Shown here in pieces: positions 42,152 through 50,646 of a stretch of DNA of 64,000 bases. A program made the position numbers and the translations under genes. The stretch lies in contig DASXZJ010000171.1 of the NCBI GenBank assembly GCA_036502025.1, positions 1 through 64,000 of the forward strand. The letters run 5' to 3'. The notes beneath the pieces are model-generated. The model was not told the origin of the DNA, ran no database searches, and was given only the letters and a program-made list of their open reading frames with translations. Numbering within the stretch: position 1 is the first letter of the stretch; each line of letters begins with the position of its first letter. Source of the stretch: Bog-473 sp036502025. GTDB lineage: Bacteria; Actinomycetota; Acidimicrobiia; Acidimicrobiales; RAAP-2.

Positions 42152-43192
42152 TCAGGCGCGGCTCTTCTCCCGTTCCACCGCGGGCAGCGTGCTGACCGAG
42201 CGTCGCGACTCCCAGTGGCTCCGCCCGAGGGCCCGGAAGTGCCCCGGCCGGTCGGTCAGGGCATGCGTGGCGAGCCAGAGTCGCTTGAGGTGGCGCTTGT
42301 AGCCATGCGCAGCGTCGTCCACGTACGCCGTGCGGCCGTGGAGCACGTGGTAGTTGTTGATGAACTGCATCTCGCCGGGTTGCAGGTCCATGTACACATT
42401 GAAGTCGGGGTCGTTGGCCATCTCGCTCATCATCTTGATGGCCGCCCGCGCCGTTTCGCTGAGGCGGGGCGCGTCGGCATGGCGCTGTGAAGCCAGGATG
42501 TACTGCGGAATGAAACGCACGAAGAGCCGCTCGTCGTGCCGGGTGAACCCGGGGACCGAGTAGAAGGGCCTGCTGCCGTCGGCCTGCTCGCCGCGGGTGT
42601 CGTAGGGGAGCTCCTCGTAGAGCGCGGCGGCCAGCTCGGGATGGTCCCGGACCATGGTGTTGTGGATGGCCACCGCGTTGGCCACGCAGGACAGGCCGCC
42701 GGTGCGGGCGGTGCGCAGGCACAGCAGGCCGACCAGGTCGGAGCCGTCGGTGTGGTAATCGAGGGCGATGCCGCCGAGCTCGTTGCCCCGCACCGTCGGG
42801 TCGTCGATCGTCTTGCCCTGGTCCGTCACGTCACCCAGCACATGGCCATGATGGTTCTGCGCCCAGGGCTCACCGAGGTGGAGGCCGATGCCCCAGTAGA
42901 GGAGGGTGAGCTCCTCGTCGGAGTACGCGCCGGCCTCGAGGGAGCTGATACGCATGAAGCCGCGCCCGTTCAGCAGCACCTCGACCACGTGGTCCAGCTT
43001 CGGGGCCAGGGCGTCGAGGGGGAAGTCGTCACGGGTGAGCTCCAGCGGGTCCGTGCTCCTGGCCGTGGCCGTCGCCAGGGCGTGCGCGAGCTCGGCCTGG
43101 TCGTTGTCATCCAGGCGAAGGGTCCAGGCGTCGGGGTCGGCCACGTCGACCGCCCGCCACTCCGCCGCCGGCTCGAGCTCTCGTAGTTCCAT
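42152..43192 (-). CDS. TauD/TfdA-like Fe(II)/2-oxoglutarate dioxygenase
   Basis: A 346-residue non-haem iron oxygenase. The HxD metal motif is in LDYHTDGSDLVGLLCL, the distal His in NNYHVLHGRTAY, and the 2-oxoglutarate Arg probably in YKRHLKRLWLA. These proteins hydroxylate small acids or amino-acid derivatives. It lies 29 bases downstream of the amidohydrolase on the same strand and is likely co-transcribed with it. The substrate is unknown. Confidence 0.85.
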   Translation of the reverse strand: MELRELEPAAEWRAVDVADPDAWTLRLDDNDQAELAHALATATARSTDPLELTRDDFPLDALAPKLDHVVEVLLNGRGFMRISSLEAGAYSDEELTLLYWGIGLHLGEPWAQNHHGHVLGDVTDQGKTIDDPTVRGNELGGIALDYHTDGSDLVGLLCLRTARTGGLSCVANAVAIHNTMVRDHPELAAALYEELPYDTRGEQADGSRPFYSVPGFTRHDERLFVRFIPQYILASQRHADAPRLSETARAAIKMMSEMANDPDFNVYMDLQPGEMQFINNYHVLHGRTAYVDDAAHGYKRHLKRLWLATHALTDRPGHFRALGRSHWESRRSVSTLPAVEREKSRA

Positions 43193-43221
43193 GTTCGCTC
43201 CTGTGTCCAGTTCGGTTCAGT

Positions 43222-44937
43222 TCAGTTCTGCCGAGGATCGCCTCGGGGCCCGCGCACGAGGCGACCGGGGAGGGCACCGGTCGACTCCCCGTCGCGGGCG
43301 ATGAGTTGTCCGGCCACGATGGTGGCCGAGTAGCCGCGCGCCCGCTGCAGGAGGCGCTTGCCGCCGGCCGGGAGGTCGTAGGCCATGGTGGGCTGCTCAC
43401 AGCGCAGCTGATCGAAGTTGATGACATTGAGATCGGCCCGCCTCCCTTCGGCAATCACGCCGCGGTCCCACAGGCCCACCGTGCGGGCGGTGCGGCTGGT
43501 CAGCTGCTGAATCAGCCAGCCCAGCTCGAAGAGGCCACGCCCGCGGTCACGGCCCCAGTGCGCCAGGGCGTAGGTGGGGAAGCTGGCGTCCGAAATGATG
43601 CCCACATGGGCTCCCCCGTCGCCCAGCCCGAAGACGGTGTCATCGTGCGCCATCATTTCCCGGCAGGCGTCGAGGTTGCAGTCGGCGTAGTTGGAGAAGG
43701 GGGCGAAGAGGAAGGACCGGCCGTCGTCCTTAAGCAGGAGGTCGAGCGCGAGTTCGGTGGGTTCCATGCCGCGCTCGGCAGCCATCACTTCCAGGCTCCG
43801 CTCGCGCGATGGCTCGTAGTCGGGGACCTCGCCCAGGGGGAACATCCGGGAGTAGTCGATCAGCCGGCGTTCGCGCGCCGGAGTCTCGTCCAGCAACCGA
43901 CGGCGGAAGTCCGGGTCGCGCAGCGCGCACACCTGCTCGGTCACCGGCCGGTGGGCGATGGTCCGGTAGGTCGGATGGCCCGAGAAGGGGTGGAACGACG
44001 ACTGCAGGCCGAGCAGCAGCCCGACCGGGCGGGGCGCCACCTGGGCCCGGATCGGTAGTCCTGCGGCCGCCGCCTGCTCGATGCGGCCCAGGATGCTCCG
44101 CCAGGCATCCGGCCGGTGGTTGTTCTGCGCCAGCGACACGGAGAGCGGGCGCCCCGTCAGGGTCACCAGGTTCTCGATGAGGTCGAACTCACCGTCGAGG
44201 TCGGGCGAGAAGTCCGAGATCAACTCCACCACGCCGTGCCCGGCCTCGGCCACGCCGGCCACGATCATCTCGAGCTCGTGGGCCGAGGCGCGCAGCGACG
44301 GCGTCGGGTCTCCGGTCGAGGTCCGGTGGTTGAGCGTGCGCGACGTGGTGAACCCGAGGGCACCGTCGAGCATCGCCTGGGTGGCCAGCTGCCGCATGGC
44401 CACCGCGTCTTCCTCGGTCGCCTCCTCCAGGCGGGCCGCCCGCTCTCCCATGACGTAGAGGCGCAGCGCACCGTGGGGCAGTTGGGCGCCGATGTCGATC
44501 TCGTGCGGCCGGGCCTCCACCGCGTCGAGGTACTCGCCGAAGGTCTCCCAAGACCAATCGATGCCCTCGTCCAGCACGGCACCCGGGATGTCCTCGACGC
44601 CCTCCATGAGCGAAATCAAGCGGTCGTGCGCATCGGGGCGCACCGGTGCGAACCCGACGCCGCAGTTGCCCATCACGGCGGTCGTCACGCCGTGCCAGCT
44701 CGAGGGGGCCAACGAGGAGTCCCAGGTCACCTGGCCGTCGTAATGGGTGTGGATGTCGACGAATCCCGGCGTGACCAACTGGTCGGTGGCGTCGATCTCC
44801 TCGGTGCCCCGCCCCGGCACCGCGCCCACGGCCACGATGGTGCTCCCGTCGACGGCGACATCACCCGCGGTCGGTGCCCCGCCGAGCCCGTCGAAGACGA
44901 GGCCGCCCCGGATGACCAGATCATGTGCCACCGCCAC
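43222..44937 (-). CDS. D-aminoacylase/N-acyl-D-amino-acid deacylase-like amidohydrolase
   Basis: A 571-residue metal-dependent amidohydrolase. HTHYDGQVTWD gives the first metal-binding HxH, GNCGVGFAPVRP the metal-bridging Cys typical of the D-aminoacylase group, and LGDGGAHVGIISD the late catalytic Asp. TPGFVDIHTH is preceded by a small beta-sandwich. It probably cleaves N-acyl-D-amino acids or related amides. It is followed by a TfdA-like dioxygenase. The pair is part of an insertion between sua5-like and rpiB. Confidence 0.87.
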   Translation of the reverse strand: MAVAHDLVIRGGLVFDGLGGAPTAGDVAVDGSTIVAVGAVPGRGTEEIDATDQLVTPGFVDIHTHYDGQVTWDSSLAPSSWHGVTTAVMGNCGVGFAPVRPDAHDRLISLMEGVEDIPGAVLDEGIDWSWETFGEYLDAVEARPHEIDIGAQLPHGALRLYVMGERAARLEEATEEDAVAMRQLATQAMLDGALGFTTSRTLNHRTSTGDPTPSLRASAHELEMIVAGVAEAGHGVVELISDFSPDLDGEFDLIENLVTLTGRPLSVSLAQNNHRPDAWRSILGRIEQAAAAGLPIRAQVAPRPVGLLLGLQSSFHPFSGHPTYRTIAHRPVTEQVCALRDPDFRRRLLDETPARERRLIDYSRMFPLGEVPDYEPSRERSLEVMAAERGMEPTELALDLLLKDDGRSFLFAPFSNYADCNLDACREMMAHDDTVFGLGDGGAHVGIISDASFPTYALAHWGRDRGRGLFELGWLIQQLTSRTARTVGLWDRGVIAEGRRADLNVINFDQLRCEQPTMAYDLPAGGKRLLQRARGYSATIVAGQLIARDGESTGALPGRLVRGPRGDPRQN

Positions 44938-45078
44938 CCCCTTGTGGTGTGCCCGTTGGTGCCCTCCACCCTACGGCCGGCTCGCCGCCGGGGCGAGGTC
45001 GCGGTGAGCGACGTGTCCCCGACCCGCTCGAGCCCGGATTCCCCCACCACACGGCGAGGGCAAGGGCGTTCGGGCAGA

Positions 45079-45774
45079 ATGTCCGCTGTGCAGGTTCGTG
45101 CGCAGACCGCGGCACCAGTGGCCACCGACCACGCGACCAGCACCCCGCTCGCTCTGGCCGGCGCGGCCCGGGTGTTCTTCGCGCAGCGCTCGCCCCAGAT
45201 CATCACCCTGACCTTCGTGGCCTCCGTGGTGGGGCGGCTGGTCGTCGGTCGCTGGAGCTGGTGGGACCTGCTGGCGCCCGGCATCGTCATCGCGGTCCAG
45301 CCCTTCACCGAGTGGAACATCCACGTCTTCCTGCTGCATTTCAAGCCGCGCCGGCTGGGCTCGCGCACGGTCGACCCCCTGGTGTCGCGCCAGCACCGCG
45401 CCCATCACGCCGACCCCAAGGATCTCGGGCTGGTGTTCATCCCGCTCCCGGCGCTGCTGCCCCTGATCGGCGGCATCGGCGCGGCCTTCCTGCTCCTGTT
45501 GCCCCTTTCACGCGGACTCTCGGCCCTGGTGGGTGGGTACGCCGTGCTCTTCGCCTACGAGTGGACGCACTACCTCATCCACACCACCTACCGGCCGCGG
45601 CACCGCGTGTACCGCTACGTGTGGCGGGCTCACCGCAACCATCACTTCCGCAACGAGCATTACTGGTTCGGGGTGACGATGCACCTGGCCGACCACGTCC
45701 TCGGCACGTTCCCGGAGAAGACCGCCGTCGAAGTGTCACCGACGGCGCGCACGCTCGGGGTCAGGACCGTCTGA
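45079..45774 (+). CDS. Fatty acid hydroxylase/sterol desaturase superfamily membrane protein
   Basis: A 231-residue integral membrane di-iron enzyme. His clusters expected for the family are visible: EWNIHVFLLH, SRQHRAHHADP, YEWTHYLIHTTY and HRNHHFRNEHYWFG. Four hydrophobic segments flank them. ATG 45079 is the likely start, with GTG 45088 as an alternative; the long upstream extension is a shadow of the amidohydrolase gene. It is divergent from that gene. It may hydroxylate a lipid acyl chain, and a role on hopanoids is only speculation. Confidence 0.82.
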   Translation: MSAVQVRAQTAAPVATDHATSTPLALAGAARVFFAQRSPQIITLTFVASVVGRLVVGRWSWWDLLAPGIVIAVQPFTEWNIHVFLLHFKPRRLGSRTVDPLVSRQHRAHHADPKDLGLVFIPLPALLPLIGGIGAAFLLLLPLSRGLSALVGGYAVLFAYEWTHYLIHTTYRPRHRVYRYVWRAHRNHHFRNEHYWFGVTMHLADHVLGTFPEKTAVEVSPTARTLGVRTV

Positions 45775-45800
45775 GTTCGCCTTGGACGGCAGATCGGACA

Positions 45801-45828
45801 TTGGGCAGGGTGGACCAGGAATTATTAT
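45801..45828 (+). promoter_or_regulatory. Promoter of the flavoprotein gene
   Basis: TTGGGC (45801-45806) and TATTAT (45823-45828) are 16 bases apart. The ATG follows nine bases after the -10 element with no ribosome site, so the transcript is probably leaderless or nearly so. The local AT-rich run stands out in this GC-rich window. Confidence 0.5.
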
Positions 45829-45837
45829 TCTGCGGTC

Positions 45838-46971
45838 ATGAAGAAGCACGTGATGGTTCTGGGAGCCGGGTTTGGCGGGCTCGAGCTCGTGAGCCGCCTA
45901 TCGGAGTCGGTGCCTGACAGCGTTGAGATCACGCTCGTCGACAAGAGTGACAAATTCATGTTCGGGTTTTCGAAACTCGACGTGATGTTCGGTCGTCGGC
46001 CGGTCTCCGAGCTGTGGCACCCGTACCGCAGTATCAACAAGCCAGGGGTGACCTTCCGACAAGAGACCGTGCTCTCCATCGATGCCGCGGCTCGGCGGGT
46101 CAGGACCGACGGCGGCGACTACGAGCCAGACGTTCTCGTCGTCGCCCTCGGGGCTGACTACGACATCTCGGCGACCCCCGGCCTCGCCGAGGACGGCTAC
46201 GAGTTCTATTCCGTCGCCGGAGCTGAGCGCGCCCGTGACGTTCTCGACGCTTTCAGCGGCGGTACGGTCATCGTGGGAGTGCTGGGCGGATTCTTCAAAT
46301 GTCCGGGGGCACCGAATGAGGCCGCATTGCTTCTCAACGACTACCTGTCTAGGCGAGGGATTCGTGAAGCATCGAGCATTCATCTCATCAGTCCTCTCCC
46401 GAGGCCGATTCCGATCTCCATGCGGACCTCCGATGCGATCGCGGCGATTCTCCAAGATCACGGCATCGAATACTCACCATCCACGACGGTGACCCGACTG
46501 GATCCGGGGACCCACGTGGCGCATCTCACGGATGGCCGCCAGATTCCCTACGACCTCTTCTTGGGTATCCCGGTCCACCGGGCACCCGAAGTCGTACTGA
46601 CATCTGATCTGGCCGAGGATGGGTGGATCCCAGTTGACCCCGCCACCTTCGCGACCCGACACCCGAATGTGTTTGCGGTCGGCGATGTCACGAGCGCACC
46701 GGTTCCTCGCGCCGGCGGCATAGCGGAAGGCGAGGCGGCCACCGTCGCCGAGGTTCTCATCGCTGCACTGACTGGTGGCCCGTCCGCCGCGCCCTACGAC
46801 GGCGCCGGAGCCTGCTATGTCGAGCTTGGCGACCAACTCGTCGGACGCATCGACGTCAACTTCCTGAGCTACGACACCCCAGTCGCCAAATTCACAGCTC
46901 CCACCGGCCAGCTCTTCGAAGAAAAGCAGGAGTGGGGGGCGACTCGCGCTGCTCGCTGGTTCGGGGGTTGA
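45838..46971 (+). CDS. Sulfide:quinone oxidoreductase-like NAD/FAD flavoprotein
   Basis: A 377-residue flavoprotein of the SQR/flavocytochrome c sulfide dehydrogenase-like group. HVMVLGAGFGGLELVSRL binds FAD, DVLVVALGADYD is the second nucleotide motif, and VFAVGDVTSAPVPRAGGIAEGEA the C-terminal FAD contact. GFFKCPGAPNEAALLL holds a Cys at the position of a catalytic SQR cysteine; the other Cys seen (in GACYVEL) does not clearly match, so sulfide oxidation is doubtful. It is monocistronic and convergent with the thiolase-like gene. Confidence 0.8.
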   Translation: MKKHVMVLGAGFGGLELVSRLSESVPDSVEITLVDKSDKFMFGFSKLDVMFGRRPVSELWHPYRSINKPGVTFRQETVLSIDAAARRVRTDGGDYEPDVLVVALGADYDISATPGLAEDGYEFYSVAGAERARDVLDAFSGGTVIVGVLGGFFKCPGAPNEAALLLNDYLSRRGIREASSIHLISPLPRPIPISMRTSDAIAAILQDHGIEYSPSTTVTRLDPGTHVAHLTDGRQIPYDLFLGIPVHRAPEVVLTSDLAEDGWIPVDPATFATRHPNVFAVGDVTSAPVPRAGGIAEGEAATVAEVLIAALTGGPSAAPYDGAGACYVELGDQLVGRIDVNFLSYDTPVAKFTAPTGQLFEEKQEWGATRAARWFGG

Positions 46972-47163
46972 CCGGTCGGGTTGGAGGCGAGAACCTGTAC
47001 CCCTGCCGGATCTGGTGGCGATATCACGCATCGGAAGGCGCCGGACGGGGGCCGCGCCCAATTGTGGTTTCGCGCGAACCTGCCGCGCCTTGAAATGTCC
47101 CACGCGTCCACGCCGTATCCGAGCCGCTCGGGGCGGCCGTCGCTCGCGGCAAGAGCGTGACCC

Positions 47164-48732
47164 TCAGCCGTCGAGGGTGAGGAGGCCGTCCGCCGCCAGG
47201 GTGCCGGTGCGGCCGATGCCCTCCACGGCGCACAGCGCAGCGAGGGTGTCGACGTCGTTGATGTTGCCCCAGGCCCGGTTGTCCGCCGCCGTGCGGCAGG
47301 CGAGGATCCCCCGCTCGGGTTGGCCGTCGCGGTCGAAGGCCACGGTGTAGGTCTCGACGCGCACCGGTCCGGTCGCCTCGGAGTCGACCCGGCACTGGGG
47401 GAGGGCGTCCACCTCGGGCTGCACGTCACGCCAGGCGAACGGCTCGGCCCCGCCGTGCGCCGGCGGGCGCGAGGAGTAGAGCCCGATCGAGTGCTTGGTG
47501 GCGTACCAACCCAGTCCGGTGGCCATACCCACCGCACCCGGCTCGGCCCGCAGCGCGCCGACGAGCTGGGCGATGCCGTGCGAGGTGTAGTTGTTGCCCG
47601 GGCCACCGCCGAAGGTGAGGCCCCCGGTCAGGGTGAGCGGGCGGTCGGGGTCGTCGATGGGCAGCCCGAGTTCCTGGGCGGCCATCTGCACCACGGCGGG
47701 GAAGCAGGAGTAGAGGTCGATCGGGCCCACGTCGTCGATGCCCAGCCCGGCCAGCTCCAGGGCGGCCTGACCGGCCAATCGGATGGCGGGGGAGCGGTGC
47801 AGCTCGGGGCGGTGCGAAATGAACCAGTGGTCGTTGGCGTCGGCGCCCGCCAACGGGAAGACCCAGCGGTCCTCGGGCACGCCGGCCGCCCGGGCGGCCT
47901 CGACCGAGCAGACGATGTAGCCGGCCCCCTGGTCGACCGCCATGTTGGCCGTGCAGAGCTTGGGGTAGGGGAACGACACCATGCGGTTGTCAGGGGAGGG
48001 GTGCGCGATCTCCGCCGCGGTGCGTGGGCTGCGGATCCAGGCGTGGGGATTGGTCGCCGCCACCTGGCTGAAGCGCGACCAGAGCCCGCCGATGCGCTGG
48101 GCGTGCTCCGCGAGCGTCCACCCGTTGGCCGCTCGCCGCGCGTTCTCAAAGAGCGGGTAGGCGTGGATGGGGAGGATGACGCCGCGCGCCATCTCGAGAT
48201 CGGTGGCGCCGGGCCGGTCGACCCCGAAGGGGACGGGCGGTGGGGTCCCCTCCACCGGTTGGCTGGCCCACGAGAGGGCCGGCGCGGCCGGGTCGCGCCG
48301 CGACTGGGCCCGCGTGTACATCGCCTCGGCGCCGGTGACCAGCACCACGCTCAGGTCCCCCCGCGAGATACGGCGGCAGGCGTCGTGCATCATCGCCTGC
48401 GGCGTGTTGCCCCCGATGGCCGAGAGCATGAGCTCGCCCGGGAGGTCGTCGGCCTCGAAGCCCAGCCGTTGCGCCACCAGGAGCGGCGGGTTGACCGAGC
48501 GCCACCCGAGGGGCACCACGACGCGGATGCTGTCGGCCCGGCGGATCAGGGCGTCGCCGGCCGGTGCCGGTCCGCCCGGTACCGCGCCGTCGGCATCCTC
48601 GGCAGCTGCCCGCAGGGCGCGGACCATCAGCTCGAGGGGCTCGGGCCGATCGGAGGGCGCGGTGTCGGGATCGGGGTGGATGGTGACCTGGCCGACGCCG
48701 ACGACGACCGGGGTGCGCGGATCGAGGGCCAT
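47164..48732 (-). CDS. Thiolase-like (acetyl-CoA acetyltransferase family) protein
   Basis: A 522-residue thiolase-fold protein. TPVVVGVGQVT opens it, ISRGDLSVVLVTGAEAMYTR matches the thiolase helix after the nucleophile, and LTGGLTFGGGPGNNYTSHGIAQLV contains the C-terminal loop. At the usual nucleophile Cys the sequence reads AIGGNTPQAM, with Gly aligned, so a normal thiolase reaction is unlikely. ATG 48732 is chosen because upstream codons are low-complexity Gly/Pro. It is convergent with the flavoprotein; the 192-base gap (46972-47163) holds only small GC stems, for example GCCGC-N5-GCGGC near 47123. Confidence 0.78.
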   Translation of the reverse strand: MALDPRTPVVVGVGQVTIHPDPDTAPSDRPEPLELMVRALRAAAEDADGAVPGGPAPAGDALIRRADSIRVVVPLGWRSVNPPLLVAQRLGFEADDLPGELMLSAIGGNTPQAMMHDACRRISRGDLSVVLVTGAEAMYTRAQSRRDPAAPALSWASQPVEGTPPPVPFGVDRPGATDLEMARGVILPIHAYPLFENARRAANGWTLAEHAQRIGGLWSRFSQVAATNPHAWIRSPRTAAEIAHPSPDNRMVSFPYPKLCTANMAVDQGAGYIVCSVEAARAAGVPEDRWVFPLAGADANDHWFISHRPELHRSPAIRLAGQAALELAGLGIDDVGPIDLYSCFPAVVQMAAQELGLPIDDPDRPLTLTGGLTFGGGPGNNYTSHGIAQLVGALRAEPGAVGMATGLGWYATKHSIGLYSSRPPAHGGAEPFAWRDVQPEVDALPQCRVDSEATGPVRVETYTVAFDRDGQPERGILACRTAADNRAWGNINDVDTLAALCAVEGIGRTGTLAADGLLTLDG

Positions 48733-48878
48733 GGTGCGAGGACTGTACTGCCACGACCCGGACCCGCTGGGGCCATGGCCGGGCCCGCCCGGTGGCCGGC
48801 CCACGCCCACGCTCGCCCCCACGCTCGCCACCGCCTGCGCCCGGGAGGGTCGCCGGGGCCTCAGTAGACTTCGTGCCC

Positions 48879-49373
48879 ATGCGCGTCGCCCTGGGCTCGG
48901 ACCACGCCGGGTTCACCCTCAAGGAGGTGCTGAAGGCCGAGCTGGTGCGGCGGGGTATCGAGGTGGCCGACCTGGGGACCGACAGCGCCGAGGGGTCGGT
49001 CGACTACCCCGATTTCGGGGCGGCGGTCGGCCGGGCGGTGGCCGAGGGCCGCGCCGATCTGGGCGTCTGCACCTGCGGCTCGGGCAACGGGATCGCCATG
49101 GCGGCCAACAAGGTGGCCGGTGTGCGGGCCGCCGTGGTGCACGACGTGACGACCGCGGCCCTGGCCCGCCGGCACAACCACGCCAACGTGCTCTGCCTGG
49201 GGAGCCGCATCACCGGAACGGCCGTCGCCGTCGAGGCGCTGGGCGCCTTCCTCGATGCCCCCGAGGAGCACGGCCGCCACGACGCCCGCCTCGCCAAGCT
49301 GGCCGATCTCGACCACGGCCACCACCGAGACCAGCACGACCATGAACGTGAGGAAACCTATGAACGCCTTTGA
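48879..49373 (+). CDS. rpiB: Ribose-5-phosphate isomerase B
   Basis: A 164-residue RpiB/LacAB isomerase interconverting ribose 5-phosphate and ribulose 5-phosphate. MRVALGSDHAGFTLKEVL opens it; VDYPDFG, GVCTCGSGNGIAMAANK (catalytic Cys) and ARRHNHANVLCLGSR follow. A charged His/Asp-rich tail (HGHHRDQHDHE) extends past the normal end and overlaps the start of glyA by 14 bases. ATG 48879 is the only start consistent with the fold. Confidence 0.94.
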   Translation: MRVALGSDHAGFTLKEVLKAELVRRGIEVADLGTDSAEGSVDYPDFGAAVGRAVAEGRADLGVCTCGSGNGIAMAANKVAGVRAAVVHDVTTAALARRHNHANVLCLGSRITGTAVAVEALGAFLDAPEEHGRHDARLAKLADLDHGHHRDQHDHEREETYERL

Positions 49374-50643
49374 CGCGGCCCTGGCCGGCGACCCCGAGGT
49401 CGCGGGCCTCATCCACCAGGAGGAGCGGCGCCAGCAGACCACGCTGCAGCTGATCGCCTCGGAGAACTTCACCTCGCCGGCCGTGCTGGCCGCCTCGGGC
49501 TCGGTGCTGACCAACAAGTACTCGGAGGGCTACCCGGGCAAGCGCTACTACGGCGGCAACCAGATCATCGACGAGGTGGAGGACCTGGCCCGAGACCGGG
49601 CCACCGCCCTGTTCGGGGCCGACCACGCCAACGTGCAGCCGCACGCCGGGGCCAACGCCAACCTGGCCGTCTACCAGGCCCTGCTGGAGCCGGGCGCCAC
49701 CATCCTGGCCATGCGCCTCGACCACGGCGGCCACCTGACCCACGGCTCGCCCGCCTCCATCACTTCCAAGGTGTGGCGCTTCGTGGCCTACGGCGTCACC
49801 CCGGCCAGCAGCGATCCCGACCACCCCGGTGAGGTCATCGACTTCGACCAGGTGGCCGACCTGGCCAAGCGGGAGAACCCCGCCCTCATCGTGGCCGGCT
49901 CCACCGCCTACGCCCGCATCATCGACCCGGTGCCCTTCCGGGAGATCGCCGACTCGGTGGGGGCCCTCTTCATGTTCGACGCCGCCCACCCGGCCGGGCT
50001 GATCGCCGCCGGCGCCCACCCCAGCCCCGTCGGTGTGGCCGACGTGGTGACGTTGACCACCCACAAGACGCTGCGCGGCCCGCGCGGGGGCGCCATCCTC
50101 TGCGACGCCGCCTGGGCCAAGAAGGTCGACAGCGCCGTCTTCCCCGGCCTCCAGGGCGGGCCGCTCGAGCACGTCATCGCGGCCAAGGCGGTCGCCTTCG
50201 CCGAGGCGGCCCGGCCCGAGTTCCGCCGCTACGCCGCCGACGTGGTCACCAACGCCGCCGCGCTGGGCGCCGCGCTCGCCGCCGAGGGCTTCCGGCTCGT
50301 CTCGGGCGGCACCGACAACCACATGGTCCTCATCGACCTGCGCACCTTCGACGAGGAGCTGACCGGCAAGGAGGCGCAGGAGGTGCTGGACCGGGCCGGC
50401 ATCACGCTCAACCGCAACACCATCCCCGACGACCCCCGCAGCCCGTTCGTGACCTCGGGCTTGCGCCTGGGCACGGCGGCCGAGACCACGGCCGGCATGG
50501 GCCCCGGCGAGATGCGGACCATCGCCACCCTCATCGGTCGCACGCTGCGGGCCCGGGCCGACGAGGCCGAGGTCACCGCGGTGCGGGCCGAGGTGGCGTC
50601 CCTCTGCGCCGCCTTCCCGCCCTACCCCGACCTGCTGGTCTAA
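49360..50643 (+). CDS. glyA: Serine hydroxymethyltransferase
   Basis: A 427-residue PLP enzyme converting serine and tetrahydrofolate to glycine and methylene-tetrahydrofolate. LIASENFTSPAVLAASGSVL and NKYSEGYPGKRYYGG are diagnostic, and the PLP-lysine is in VVTLTTHKTLRGPRGG. FDAAHPAGLIAAG is also conserved. ATG 49360 has GTGAGGAAACCT upstream; 49342 is possible. It overlaps rpiB and is followed after three bases by the wecA-like gene. Confidence 0.96.
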   Translation: MNAFDAALAGDPEVAGLIHQEERRQQTTLQLIASENFTSPAVLAASGSVLTNKYSEGYPGKRYYGGNQIIDEVEDLARDRATALFGADHANVQPHAGANANLAVYQALLEPGATILAMRLDHGGHLTHGSPASITSKVWRFVAYGVTPASSDPDHPGEVIDFDQVADLAKRENPALIVAGSTAYARIIDPVPFREIADSVGALFMFDAAHPAGLIAAGAHPSPVGVADVVTLTTHKTLRGPRGGAILCDAAWAKKVDSAVFPGLQGGPLEHVIAAKAVAFAEAARPEFRRYAADVVTNAAALGAALAAEGFRLVSGGTDNHMVLIDLRTFDEELTGKEAQEVLDRAGITLNRNTIPDDPRSPFVTSGLRLGTAAETTAGMGPGEMRTIATLIGRTLRARADEAEVTAVRAEVASLCAAFPPYPDLLV

Positions 50644-50646
50644 GCG

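Noticed and set aside
44116..45774. A 552-residue version of the membrane hydroxylase
   Set aside because: The first 320 codons are antisense to the amidohydrolase; the real protein starts near 45079.
46972..47163. Convergent gap between flavoprotein and thiolase-like gene as a small RNA or terminator
   Set aside because: Only 5-base GC stems without a T-run were seen; the evidence is too weak to call.
47320..48867. A 515-codon plus-strand frame opposite the thiolase-like gene
   Set aside because: The minus-strand reading has clear thiolase-fold motifs; the plus frame is rich in His, Gly and Arg without motifs.
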